From Amycolatopsis lurida (GTDB lineage Bacteria; Actinomycetota; Actinomycetes; Mycobacteriales; Pseudonocardiaceae), in contig NZ_FNTA01000004.1 in NCBI RefSeq assembly GCF_900105055.1, forward strand, positions 5,239,501 through 5,303,500: a DNA stretch of 64,000 nucleotides, in the 5' to 3' direction. Every line of letters starts with the position of its first letter. Position 1 is the stretch's first letter. The position numbers and the translations under genes were made by a program. Positions 54,378 through 62,270 of this stretch are shown piece after piece. The notes beneath the pieces are model-generated. The model was not told the origin of the DNA. It ran no database searches and was given only the letters and a program-made list of their open reading frames with translations.

Positions 54378-55082
54378 TCAAGCGGGCTCCTCGGGGCCGT
54401 CCTTCCGGTAGATCCAGGCGCGATAGGACGAGATGAGATCCTGGAACGCCTGGGTCACTTCGGCCGCGGTGGCGGCCACGTTCGCCGGGGACGGCGGCTC
54501 CGGCGGCTCGAACGCCGTCCGGATGATGTGCGCGAGAGCGTCGGCCTTCTCCTCGGATTCGAGGTCGGCGCCGTCGGCGATGAAGCTGTCCATCAGGTAG
54601 AACCCGAGCGCCGAGGCGCGCAGGGAAAAGAGCAGGTTCGGGATGTCGTCGCGCAGCAGGCCCCGGTCCGTCATCGTCTTCAGGTACCGCTCGGTCACGA
54701 CCGTGTCCTGGTCCTGCAAAGGATGTTTCTTCAACCTGCCCAGCAGTTCGGTGTTGCCGGTGATGAGCGCACGGAGCAAAGGGCTCTGTTGGGTATGAAG
54801 GAAAACCGCCCGGTGGAGCCGGTGCGGAACGACTTCCGCCGGATCTTCGTCCAGCCGGGCGAGGAGATTCTCGGCGGCCCGGAGGGATTCACGCAGGAGC
54901 AACGCGTGGAAGAGGGTTTCCTTGGTGGGCCAGTGCAGGTAGATCGTGCCCTTCCCGATGCCCGCCTGACTCGCGATGTCCTCGATGGTCACCTTGCGAT
55001 AGCCCAGCCGCGTCAGCAGGACGCCGGCCGCGTCGAGGATGCGATCGGCGCGGCCGGCGGTGCGGTCCGGACGTTCTGCCAC
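54378..55082 (-). CDS. TetR family regulator of the P450 operon
   Basis: 234 residues from GTG 55082, chosen for AGGGGAG five bases upstream; ATG 55124 falls inside the operator palindrome and has no ribosome site. TetR_N at 15-60 (ILDAAGVLLTRLGYRKVTIE, IGKGTIYLHWPTKETLF). Its C-terminal domain matches the type seen next to P450s. Autoregulation through the palindrome at 55108-55131 would also set P450 levels. Confidence 0.9.
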   Translation of the reverse strand: MAERPDRTAGRADRILDAAGVLLTRLGYRKVTIEDIASQAGIGKGTIYLHWPTKETLFHALLLRESLRAAENLLARLDEDPAEVVPHRLHRAVFLHTQQSPLLRALITGNTELLGRLKKHPLQDQDTVVTERYLKTMTDRGLLRDDIPNLLFSLRASALGFYLMDSFIADGADLESEEKADALAHIIRTAFEPPEPPSPANVAATAAEVTQAFQDLISSYRAWIYRKDGPEEPA

Positions 55083-55107
55083 GTGCGCTCCCCTGTCTCT
55101 GACTTCG

Positions 55108-55131
55108 TGACCAGATTTGCTCATCTGGTCA
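55108..55131. promoter_or_regulatory. TetR operator palindrome
   Basis: TGACCAGAT-N6-ATCTGGTCA: perfect 9-bp arms, 26 bases upstream of the TetR GTG. The size and position suit binding of two TetR subunits. Confidence 0.65.
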
Positions 55132-55190
55132 TCCGGTCAGTTCGACAGTAGCGCCGGGTCTACCGGTCCGGCAAGGGAATCGACGAGTTC

Positions 55191-56129
55191 TTAACGCAGA
55201 CGGTGGGCGAGCAGGAACTTCCAGATGACCGGAGTCGCGTCGATGACGGACGGCGTGGCGGAGTCGTTGTTCGGTGTGGTGCTCGGCCAGACGTGCCCGG
55301 CGCCTTCGACCCGGTAGTGCTGCAGCGAGCAACCGAGCCAGCGCTGAACGGTGACGTCGGTTTTCGGCGAATACCGGATCGGGCGCGGGAAGCATCCGTT
55401 CCGGTCTGCCCACGCGGCGAGCCAGACCGGCAGCGACGGCAGGCCCTTGGCGGGATTCCCCGTATAGGGGATCGTCGCGTCGGCCGTGCCGTGGAAATCG
55501 AGAATCGGAGCGGGACGCGACGGATGGCAATCGCCGCCTTGCGGGTAGAACGCGCCGGCGACGGGAGCGAACGCCGCGATCCGGCCCGGCATCCGGCAAG
55601 CGAGGACACCGACGAACCCGCCACCGTTCGACTTGCCCGTCGCGTAGATCCGGCGGGAGTCGACGCACAGGTCACGCTGGAGCGTGTTCAGCAGGTCGCT
55701 GGTGAAGAGCACGTCGTCGGCGGCCGCCGAGTACGGCGCGCCGGTCCATGCCGATTCGCCGTCCGTGCCCGGAAGTCCTTGCGGATAGACGGAAATCGCG
55801 TCATAGGCGGAAAATCCGGACAGTTCTTCCTGATATTTCGACGTTCGTTTGTGGCCGTGGAACGACAACACCAGCGGGTACGGCCGTGACGGCCGGTACT
55901 GGGCGGGCACGTGCACCGTGTACTCGCGGACCAGCCCGCCGGACGTCAGCGTCCGCAGCGTCGTCGTCCCGGCGGGTACCGGAGACGGACGCCGGCAGCC
56001 GGTCGTCCGCACCGGATGATCGATCGCCGACGGCGCGGCAGAGGCCATCGGGGCGTCGAACAGGCTCAGTCCGGCAGCGACGGTGGCCGTCAGCGCGAGA
56101 CGGCGCAGGAACTTCGTGAGACCAGGCAC
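55191..56129 (-). CDS. secreted PHB-depolymerase/feruloyl-esterase-like enzyme
   Basis: 312 residues from GTG 56129 (AGGAGG upstream). Signal peptide MPGLTKFLRRLALTATVAAG, cut near ASA-APS. Nucleophile Ser in YATGKSNGGGFVG (about 158), Asp in LDFHGTADATIPY (about 213), His in VEGAGHVWPS (about 285), and paired Cys as in LpqC/CE1-like esterases. Probably hydrolyses polyester or plant-wall ester bonds outside the cell. Confidence 0.88.
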   Translation of the reverse strand: MPGLTKFLRRLALTATVAAGLSLFDAPMASAAPSAIDHPVRTTGCRRPSPVPAGTTTLRTLTSGGLVREYTVHVPAQYRPSRPYPLVLSFHGHKRTSKYQEELSGFSAYDAISVYPQGLPGTDGESAWTGAPYSAAADDVLFTSDLLNTLQRDLCVDSRRIYATGKSNGGGFVGVLACRMPGRIAAFAPVAGAFYPQGGDCHPSRPAPILDFHGTADATIPYTGNPAKGLPSLPVWLAAWADRNGCFPRPIRYSPKTDVTVQRWLGCSLQHYRVEGAGHVWPSTTPNNDSATPSVIDATPVIWKFLLAHRLR

Positions 56130-56262
56130 GCGATCCTCCTTGATCGGGCGGCAGGGCGGTGATCAGGGTCACTCCTGTCGCGGGCCTGGTCTGCATTGTG
56201 TTCATTGAGTTTTCGGACCGCTTGTCACCTCACGCTGCCGGGCCTGGCGATCGGGCTCGTCG

Positions 56263-56289
56263 CTGACCCGCCGTGCTCCGGCGGGTCAG
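56263..56289 (-). terminator. hairpin terminator of GH3 gene
   Basis: Perfect 10-bp stem (56263-56272 with 56280-56289), seven-base loop, 13 bases after the GH3 stop. Confidence 0.65.
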
Positions 56290-56301
56290 TCGTCCGGCCG
56301 G

Positions 56302-57537
56302 TCAGCCGCAGGCGCGTTTCGCCGTGAGTACCCGGGTCAAGGCCTCGTTGACCCGGGCGGCCGGCAGATCACCAGACGCGAGCGCTTGCTCCAGGGTGGT
56401 CAGCACCGTCCCGACGTTGCCGCCGGAGGACCACAACGCCTGATCCGCCCCCGCCTGCAGGGCTTTGAGCACGGCCGCCGGGAGCGGGTACTGCGCCGTG
56501 ATCGCCTTCATCGCCCCGAGGTCGTCCGTGATCACCGGGCCGTCGAACGCGTAGTCCTTCCGCAGCAGCCGGTACGCCGGTGCCGACAGGGTCGACGGAG
56601 TGCCGCCGGTCAGATCGGGTACGTCCAGGTGCCCGACCATGACGCCGATCTCGCCGTATTCGCCGATGTCGCGGTACGGCACCAGGTCGACCTTTCGCAG
56701 CGAGGCCAGCGGCGGCGTTCGCACCAGTCCCTTGTGGGAATCGCCGGTGGCGTGCCCGTGCCCGGGGAAGTGCTTCAGTACCGGCTGCACCCCGGCGTCC
56801 CGCAGGCCCTGAGCGAACGCCAGAACGTACTTGCGAGCGACCTCCGGCTCCGCGCCGAACGATCGGTCACCGACGATGTCGCGGTCCGGCTGGTCGGTGA
56901 TGTCGGCGTCGGGCGCGTAGTCGACGGTGACACCGCGGGCTCGCATCTGCCGTCCTCGCTCGGCCGCCTTCGCCCGCACCTGCGCCGGGGTCAGCGTCGA
57001 GGCCATCTTCCGGGCGCTCGGCATATCGCCGTCGAGGGCGTCGATCCGCTGGACACGACCGCCTTCCTCGTCGATCGCGACCGACACCGGGACCTTCGCG
57101 GCGCGTTGGACCTCGTCCAGTGCGCGGTTCTGCAGCAGGGCCGTCTCGTTGCCGCCGAGGAAGATCCCGCCGACCTGCTGGTCGCGCACCAGCTTCACCG
57201 CCGCCTGCGGATCACCGGCGTTCACGCCGACAACCACCAGCTGGGCCAGCCGCTGCCGGGGGCTCATCCCGGCGATGACGGTTTCGCAGCCTGGAGTCGG
57301 CGCCTGCTCCGCCCTCGGTGACGGCGAGGGCGTGCTGGAGCTGGGCCGGCTCGAAGCGGCGCTGCTGTGAGGTGGAGGTACGGATCCCGCCGGCTGTGCG
57401 GAACCGGCCTCGTCGTTCGCGGTTCCGCACTGCACGCTGGTGGCCAGGACGGCAGCGGTACCCAGGATGACGGCCGCCCACCGCTTCGTCGTCTTCGGTC
57501 GCCCGGAGTTCATCAGCTCGTTTCGTTCGTCGTCCAT
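56302..57537 (-). CDS. exported glycoside hydrolase family 3 (NagZ-like)
   Basis: 411 residues from ATG 57537 (57513 also possible). Export helix WAAVILGTAAVLATSV then Cys in SVQCG, a poor lipobox; Ser/Pro-rich linker to about 90. Catalytic domain: GIFLGGNE, AIDEEGGRVQRI, KHFPGHGHATGDSHKG (His acid/base and transition-state loop of NagZ) and nucleophile Asp in VITDDLGAM. Removes N-acetylglucosamine from wall fragments or glycans. Divergent from the ArsR operon. Confidence 0.9.
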   Translation of the reverse strand: MDDERNELMNSGRPKTTKRWAAVILGTAAVLATSVQCGTANDEAGSAQPAGSVPPPHSSAASSRPSSSTPSPSPRAEQAPTPGCETVIAGMSPRQRLAQLVVVGVNAGDPQAAVKLVRDQQVGGIFLGGNETALLQNRALDEVQRAAKVPVSVAIDEEGGRVQRIDALDGDMPSARKMASTLTPAQVRAKAAERGRQMRARGVTVDYAPDADITDQPDRDIVGDRSFGAEPEVARKYVLAFAQGLRDAGVQPVLKHFPGHGHATGDSHKGLVRTPPLASLRKVDLVPYRDIGEYGEIGVMVGHLDVPDLTGGTPSTLSAPAYRLLRKDYAFDGPVITDDLGAMKAITAQYPLPAAVLKALQAGADQALWSSGGNVGTVLTTLEQALASGDLPAARVNEALTRVLTAKRACG

Positions 57538-57661
57538 GCCGCTGTCGACGGTAACCCCAGTTGCCCTTTCGTACGCGCTCGCGTGCCCTTTGGTGCGTGG
57601 CGCACCTTCGGCCTCACCTCCTTCCGATCCGTGTTCTCTCTGGTCAAAGCGGTGTCCGTGC

Positions 57662-57723
57662 TTGACAACTCGATCTGCTGCGCCGTAGATTACCACATGG
57701 TTATGGAACCGCAAGGTTATCCA
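57662..57723 (+). promoter_or_regulatory. ArsR-operon promoter with tandem operators
   Basis: TTGACA (57662-57667), 18-base spacer, TAGATT (57686-57691), then two adjacent 16-base repeats of the form ACC-N4-GGTTAT (57692-57707 and 57708-57723). Each repeat contains an ACC/GGT dyad. They cover the predicted transcription start, a repression geometry. The rest of the 267-bp gap shows only a GTGAGAACT direct repeat near 57762 and 57778. Confidence 0.5.
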
Positions 57724-57804
57724 GCCCTTCCCGGCAAGCACCTGGAGAGCCGGGCGTGAGAACTCGAACTCGTGAGAACTTGGGAAACAGAAAGGCGGGC
57801 GACT

Positions 57805-58155
57805 GTGGCACAGGATCTGCTCGATGTCACCTTCGCGGCACTCGCCGACCCCACCCGCCGCGCCATCCTCGCGCGGCTCGCGCGCGGCGAGGCCACGGTG
57901 ACGGAGCTGGCCGAACCCTTCGCGATGAGTCAGCCCGCCATCTCCAAGCATCTGAAGGTGCTGGAGCGGGCGGGGCTGGTGGCAAGGGGGCGTGATGCCC
58001 AGCGTCGCCCGTGCCGGCTGGTGGCCCAACCGCTGAAGAACGCGAACGAATGGCTCGGCGGCTACCGCCGCCACTGGGACGAGACCTTCTCGCAGCTCGA
58101 CCTCGTCCTGGACGAAGAAATGAAGCACCCGGAGCGCCGGGAAGAGACCGAGTGA
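57805..58155 (+). CDS. ArsR family regulator
   Basis: 116 residues from GTG 57805 (AAAGGCGGG upstream). Winged HTH: FAALADPTRRAILARLARGE, TVTELAEPFAMSQPAISKHL, KVLERAGLVARGRDA. It lacks the CxC metal motif of ArsR itself, as is usual for the group paired with AHSA1-type SRPBCC proteins. First gene of three; its stop overlaps the GTG 58152 of the next frame. Confidence 0.92.
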   Translation: MAQDLLDVTFAALADPTRRAILARLARGEATVTELAEPFAMSQPAISKHLKVLERAGLVARGRDAQRRPCRLVAQPLKNANEWLGGYRRHWDETFSQLDLVLDEEMKHPERREETE

Positions 58156-58184
58156 CCACCGCACGAGCGGAAAGGAACAGCACG

Positions 58185-58679
58185 ATGGGACGCACTCTCA
58201 GCGTGACGAAATCCGGCGATCTCGAGATCGTCATGACGAGGTCCTTCGACGCGCCGAGGGCGTTGGTGTTCGACGCGTGGACCAAACCGGAACTGGTGCG
58301 CCGCTGGTTCGGCCCGCGCGGCTGGGAGGTCGTCGAATGCGAGATCGACCTGCGAGTCGGCGGCGGATGGCGCTATCGGCTGCGCCGCGGCGACGGGAAG
58401 GCGATGGTGCTGCAGGGCGTTTACCGGGAGATCGACCGTCCGGAGAGGCTCGTTTCCCTCGAGACGAACGAGGACTGTGATGCGTCGGAAGGTCAGGCCT
58501 TGGCGACTCTGACGCTGGTTGAGCGGGAAGGGGTCACCACTTTGACCCAGGTCGTGCGGTACGACTCGAAGCGGATCCGGGACGCCGTGCTCGAATCCGG
58601 AATGGAGCGGGGCGTCGGCGAGGGCTTCGACAAGCTGGCCGAATTCATGGCCGCTCCGGTGGAGGCGGGAACACGATGA
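58185..58679 (+). CDS. AHSA1/SRPBCC family protein
   Basis: 164 residues from ATG 58185 (AAAGGA eight bases upstream; GTG 58152 also in frame). Activator-of-Hsp90-like lipid-binding fold: MTRSFDAPRALVFDAWTKPE, LVRRWFGPRGWEVVECEIDL, YREIDRPERLVSLE. Binds a hydrophobic ligand; partner of the preceding ArsR in many genomes. Stop overlaps the next gene (ATGA). Confidence 0.9.
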   Translation: MGRTLSVTKSGDLEIVMTRSFDAPRALVFDAWTKPELVRRWFGPRGWEVVECEIDLRVGGGWRYRLRRGDGKAMVLQGVYREIDRPERLVSLETNEDCDASEGQALATLTLVEREGVTTLTQVVRYDSKRIRDAVLESGMERGVGEGFDKLAEFMAAPVEAGTR

Positions 58680-59251
58680 CCGCCATCGCGGACCGTTATC
58701 GCGCCCGGGCCGACGCCTTCGAGAGCAAGGTCTCCGCCGTCCGAACCGGCCAATGGGAGAGCAGATCCCCGTGCGAAGAGTGGAACGCCAGGGATGTCGT
58801 CGGGCACATCGTCGACATGCACGGCGCGATGCTGCGTCCCGTCGGGCGTGATCTCGGGCCGGCGCCGTCGCTTCTGGAAGACCCGCTGGGCGCCTTCCGT
58901 GCCGCTCGGGCCGATGTGGAAGCCATCCTCGCCGATCCCGTGCTCGCGGCCACGGAACACGAGACACCCACAGGGAAGATGACCGCGGAACAGCACATCG
59001 ACCAGGTCGTCAGTGCCGACATGGTGATCCACGGCTGGGATCTGGCCAGGGCCACCGGGCAGGACGACACGATCGATCCGGAGGAGATCGCCCGGATGTG
59101 GCCGGCGGCGCAGGCGATCCCCGATGAGATGAGGATTCCCGGAGCGTTCGGGCCCGGCATCGTCGTCTTCGGTCCCGAAGTGAAAGTGCCCGAAGACGCG
59201 CCCCTGCAGGACAGGCTGCTCGGGCTGATGGGCCGGGATCCGAACGCCTGA
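58676..59251 (+). CDS. TIGR03086 family (mycothiol S-transferase-like) metal protein
   Basis: 191 residues. DinB-like bundle with metal ligands in DVVGHIVDMHGAML (about 41-48) and IHGWDLARATGQD (about 122). Related to mycothiol-dependent maleylpyruvate isomerase, so it may join mycothiol to an electrophile bound or sensed through the operon's other products. Ends the ArsR operon; stop six bases from the convergent MerR stop. Confidence 0.85.
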   Translation: MTAIADRYRARADAFESKVSAVRTGQWESRSPCEEWNARDVVGHIVDMHGAMLRPVGRDLGPAPSLLEDPLGAFRAARADVEAILADPVLAATEHETPTGKMTAEQHIDQVVSADMVIHGWDLARATGQDDTIDPEEIARMWPAAQAIPDEMRIPGAFGPGIVVFGPEVKVPEDAPLQDRLLGLMGRDPNA

Positions 59252-59257
59252 CACGGA

Positions 59258-59671
59258 TCAGACGTGGATCCCGCGGTGTCGCCGGACGGGCCGGGGAGGA
59301 ACCGGTACTTCGGCGGTATCGGTTCCCTTGGCCGCGGCCAGGACACGTTCCAGAACCGACAGAGAGGTGGTGAGCAAAGAGATCTGGTTCTGGATCCGAG
59401 TCTTGGCGATCTCCAGTTCGCCGGTCATCTCCGGCGAGGGCACCAGATGCGTGTGGTCCCCGGAGACACAGGGAAGGAGTTCCGCGATTTTGCCACTGCA
59501 CAATCCGGCCGAATAGAAGAGCTGGATCTGCAGGACCCTGGCGATGTCGTCTTCGGCGTAGGTCCGGTAGCCGTTGCCGCATCGAGCAGGACTCAGCAGG
59601 CCTTCCGTTTCGTAGTACCGCAACGAGCGGACACTCACCCCGGTTCGCTTCGCCAGTTCGCCGATCCGCAT
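59258..59671 (-). CDS. MerR family regulator
   Basis: 137 residues. HTH at 1-70 (MRIGELAKRTGVSVRSLRYY, NGYRTYAEDDIARVLQIQLF), then a coiled-coil dimer helix. Cys in FYSAGLCSGKIAELLPCVSG could sense thiol-reactive compounds. ATG six bases after TACTGT (59683-59678), so leaderless. Divergent from the Old Yellow Enzyme gene, which reduces such electrophiles: a matched sensor and enzyme. Confidence 0.9.
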   Translation of the reverse strand: MRIGELAKRTGVSVRSLRYYETEGLLSPARCGNGYRTYAEDDIARVLQIQLFYSAGLCSGKIAELLPCVSGDHTHLVPSPEMTGELEIAKTRIQNQISLLTTSLSVLERVLAAAKGTDTAEVPVPPRPVRRHRGIHV

Positions 59672-59699
59672 GAGTCCACAGTAGCCGCGGAAACCGAGG

Positions 59700-59731
59700 T
59701 TGACCGTGACGTCGGTGTCAGGGTTTAGCTT
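59700..59731 (+). promoter_or_regulatory. MerR-controlled promoter of OYE gene
   Basis: TTGACC (59700-59705) and TAGCTT (59726-59731) are 20 bases apart, longer than the usual 17 and typical of MerR targets. The spacer carries the dyad ACCG-N6-CGGT. The ATG follows by six bases. Confidence 0.45.
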
Positions 59732-59737
59732 CGCGTC

Positions 59738-60832
59738 ATGAGGTTGCTCGAAGCATTCCGCGGTACCGCGCTCCAGCTGCCGAACCGGGTGGCGATGGCC
59801 CCGATGACCCGGGGGCGCGCGGACGATGTCACCGGTGTGCCGCATCCACGGACGGCCGAGTACTACGCGCAACGCGCGAGCGCCGGTCTGATCGTGAGTG
59901 AAGGCGTCTGGGTGAATCGGACAGGCAAGAGCGGTCCGGGCATTCCAGGGCTCGCGACCGAGGAACAGGCCGAGGCATGGCGTGCGGTGACGGCGGCCGT
60001 GCACGAGGAAGGCGGCCGCATCTTCGCGCAGCTCTGGCATGCGGGCCGGGTCTCTCACCCCGGGGTGATGGGCCGGACGCCGGTGGCGCCGTCGGCGGTC
60101 CGGCAGGCCGGCCGGATCTTCTCGGCCGAAGGCTGGACGGACACGGTCGAACCTCGTGCGCTTGGTGAAGAGGAGATCGGCGAGGTGGTCCAGGACTTTG
60201 CCGCGGCGGCCCGGCGGGCCATCGAGGCGGGTTTCGACGGCGTGGAGCTCCACGGCGCCAACGGCTACCTCATCCAGGAGTTCCTCGCAGGCAACACCAA
60301 CCGAAGAGAGGACCGCTACGGCGGTTCGGTCGCCGCCCGGCTTCGCTTCCCGCTCGAGGTGGTGGCGGCCGTGGTCCGGCAGATCGGTGCCACCAGGGTC
60401 GCCCTGCGGATCTCGCCGGGTAACCCCGAGAACGACATCGTGGAAGAGGATAGGAAGGAGGTGTATTCACGACTGGTCGCGGAATTACGCCGGTACGAGC
60501 TCGCGTACCTGCACGTCATCGACACTCCTGAGGTCGACATGCTGTCGCACCTACGGCCCTTGTGGCCAGGGACGCTCATCGCGAATCTGAGATCCGCGGA
60601 GCCGACCACCCAGGACGAGGGTGAGTCCTTGATCAAGTCCGGGCTGGCCGACGTCGTCGCTTTCGGCAGGTTGTTCATCGCGAACCCGGATCTGCCCGCC
60701 CGTTTCGCTCTCCACGCCCCGCTGGCTCGGGCGGACCACGCCGTCTACTACGGCGCCAGGCTCGACGGCTATACCGACTTCCCGGCGTTCGATCCGGACT
60801 CGGCGAAGTTCGCCTGTTCGGCGCGCAGCTGA
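59738..60832 (+). CDS. Old Yellow Enzyme family alkene reductase
   Basis: 364 residues, FMN TIM barrel. NRVAMAPMTRGRA (FMN loop), AQLWHAGRVSHP, DGVELHGANGYLIQEFLAGN with His-x-x-Asn substrate ligands, NRREDRYGGS and DVVAFGRLFIANPDL. Reduces activated C=C bonds of enones, maleimides or nitro compounds with NAD(P)H. Divergent MerR upstream is its likely electrophile-responsive activator. Confidence 0.94.
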   Translation: MRLLEAFRGTALQLPNRVAMAPMTRGRADDVTGVPHPRTAEYYAQRASAGLIVSEGVWVNRTGKSGPGIPGLATEEQAEAWRAVTAAVHEEGGRIFAQLWHAGRVSHPGVMGRTPVAPSAVRQAGRIFSAEGWTDTVEPRALGEEEIGEVVQDFAAAARRAIEAGFDGVELHGANGYLIQEFLAGNTNRREDRYGGSVAARLRFPLEVVAAVVRQIGATRVALRISPGNPENDIVEEDRKEVYSRLVAELRRYELAYLHVIDTPEVDMLSHLRPLWPGTLIANLRSAEPTTQDEGESLIKSGLADVVAFGRLFIANPDLPARFALHAPLARADHAVYYGARLDGYTDFPAFDPDSAKFACSARS

Positions 60833-60860
60833 TCTTCGCCACCCGCTCTACAGTGCGGGG

Positions 60861-62186
60861 ATGGTCAAGACGGCGGTGGAGATCGCGGCGGCTGTGCGTG
60901 CCAAGGAACTCGATCCGGTCCAGGTGACGCGCGAGGCGCTTGCCCGGATCGCGGCGGCGGACGGGGTGGTCGGCGCGTTCCGCCGGGTGAGGGCAGAGGA
61001 GGCGCTCGCCGAGGCCGCCGCCGTCGCCGAGCGCGCGGACCTGGCGGACCTGCCCTTGGCCGGGGTGCCGATCGCGGTCAAGGACGTCGCGCCGGTCGAG
61101 GGGGAGTACGCCTCGTGGGGGTCGTGTGCGGGTTCGTCGACGCTGTCCACAGAGGACGGTGAGATAGCTCGGCGGTTACGCGCGGCCGGAGCGGTGATCG
61201 TGGGCCTGACCCGGGTGCCGGAGTTGTGCATCTGGCCGTCGAGTGACGATCCGGACGGGACAGCACGCAATCCGCGCAATCCGTCCTATGCCGCCGGCGG
61301 TTCGTCGGGCGGGAGCGCCGCGGCCGTCGCGGCCGGGATGGTGCCCATCGCGCACGGCACGGACGGGCTGGGGTCGATCCGGCTGCCGTCCGCGATGTGC
61401 GGGATCGTCGGTCTCAAACCGGGTAAGGACGTGGTCCGCATACCGGGGGAGAACGGCTGGTTCGGCTTGTCCACGCACGGGCCGATGACGACCACCGTGG
61501 CCGACGCCGCCGTGCTGATATCGGTCCTCGCCGAACAGCCCGGGCTGGCCGACCTCGCCGCCCCGAAGCGATCCCGGATCGCCCTGTCGACTCAGGTCCC
61601 GTTGACGAGGGCGCCGTTGCCGCGCGCGTTCAGCCGGGCCGTCACACGAGCCGGAGAGCTGTTCCGTGCGGCCGGGCATACCGTCGCGCCCGGCACGCCC
61701 CGGTACAGCGCCGGAGCGATCGGTGGCCTCTTGGCGCGCTGGGTCGCGGGCCCGGCGGAACAAGCGGCCGAGTTCGATCTCGCCGCGCTCCAGCCCCGGA
61801 CACGCACCCACGTCCGGCTCGGGCGGCTGATGGCCCACCGTGTCCGGGAGAGCACACGGGAGCGCTGGCTGGAGCGTGCCGGGGAGTTCTTCACCGACCA
61901 CGATGTCCTCGTCACGCCCATGATCGCGACGCTCCCGCTCAAGGCCCGCACCTGGCACGAAAGCCGGTGGATCGCCAACGTGTTGCCGTCCGTGCGCGTG
62001 GCGGGTTTTGCGGGCCTGTGGAATCTCGCGGGCTATCCGGCGATGTCCGTGCCGGTGGGGGTGCATCCTTCCGGCATTCCGGCCTGCGTCCAGCTCGTCG
62101 CCGCGCCTGGCGGGGAAGCGCTCCTCTTGGGCCTCGCCGCCCAGCTCGAAACGGCCAACCCCTGGCCGCGCACCACCGCCTCCTGA
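60861..62186 (+). CDS. amidase (amidase-signature family)
   Basis: 441 residues. Ser-cisSer-Lys triad: Lys in VPIAVKDVAP (about 74), cis-Ser in GGSSGGSAAA (about 150) and nucleophile Ser in GSIRLPSAMCG (about 174). The usual DxGGS before the nucleophile reads DGLGSIR. Hydrolyses an unknown amide. ATG six bases after TACAGT (60849-60854): leaderless. Confidence 0.92.
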   Translation: MVKTAVEIAAAVRAKELDPVQVTREALARIAAADGVVGAFRRVRAEEALAEAAAVAERADLADLPLAGVPIAVKDVAPVEGEYASWGSCAGSSTLSTEDGEIARRLRAAGAVIVGLTRVPELCIWPSSDDPDGTARNPRNPSYAAGGSSGGSAAAVAAGMVPIAHGTDGLGSIRLPSAMCGIVGLKPGKDVVRIPGENGWFGLSTHGPMTTTVADAAVLISVLAEQPGLADLAAPKRSRIALSTQVPLTRAPLPRAFSRAVTRAGELFRAAGHTVAPGTPRYSAGAIGGLLARWVAGPAEQAAEFDLAALQPRTRTHVRLGRLMAHRVRESTRERWLERAGEFFTDHDVLVTPMIATLPLKARTWHESRWIANVLPSVRVAGFAGLWNLAGYPAMSVPVGVHPSGIPACVQLVAAPGGEALLLGLAAQLETANPWPRTTAS

Positions 62187-62203
62187 CAGCTTCCGGAACA
62201 GAA

Positions 62204-62256
62204 CAAGGGACCTTTGCCACCACTCTCCGAAAGAGAGCGATAGCAAAGGTCCCTTG
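62204..62256. terminator. two-tier hairpin terminator
   Basis: Outer 14-bp stem (62204-62217 with 62243-62256) and inner CTCTC/GAGAG stem (62223-62227 with 62233-62237). Between the convergent amidase and DivIVA-like genes. Right arm shares 17 bases with 18576-18592. Confidence 0.75.
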
Positions 62257-62270
62257 CTAATTCGCGCTGG

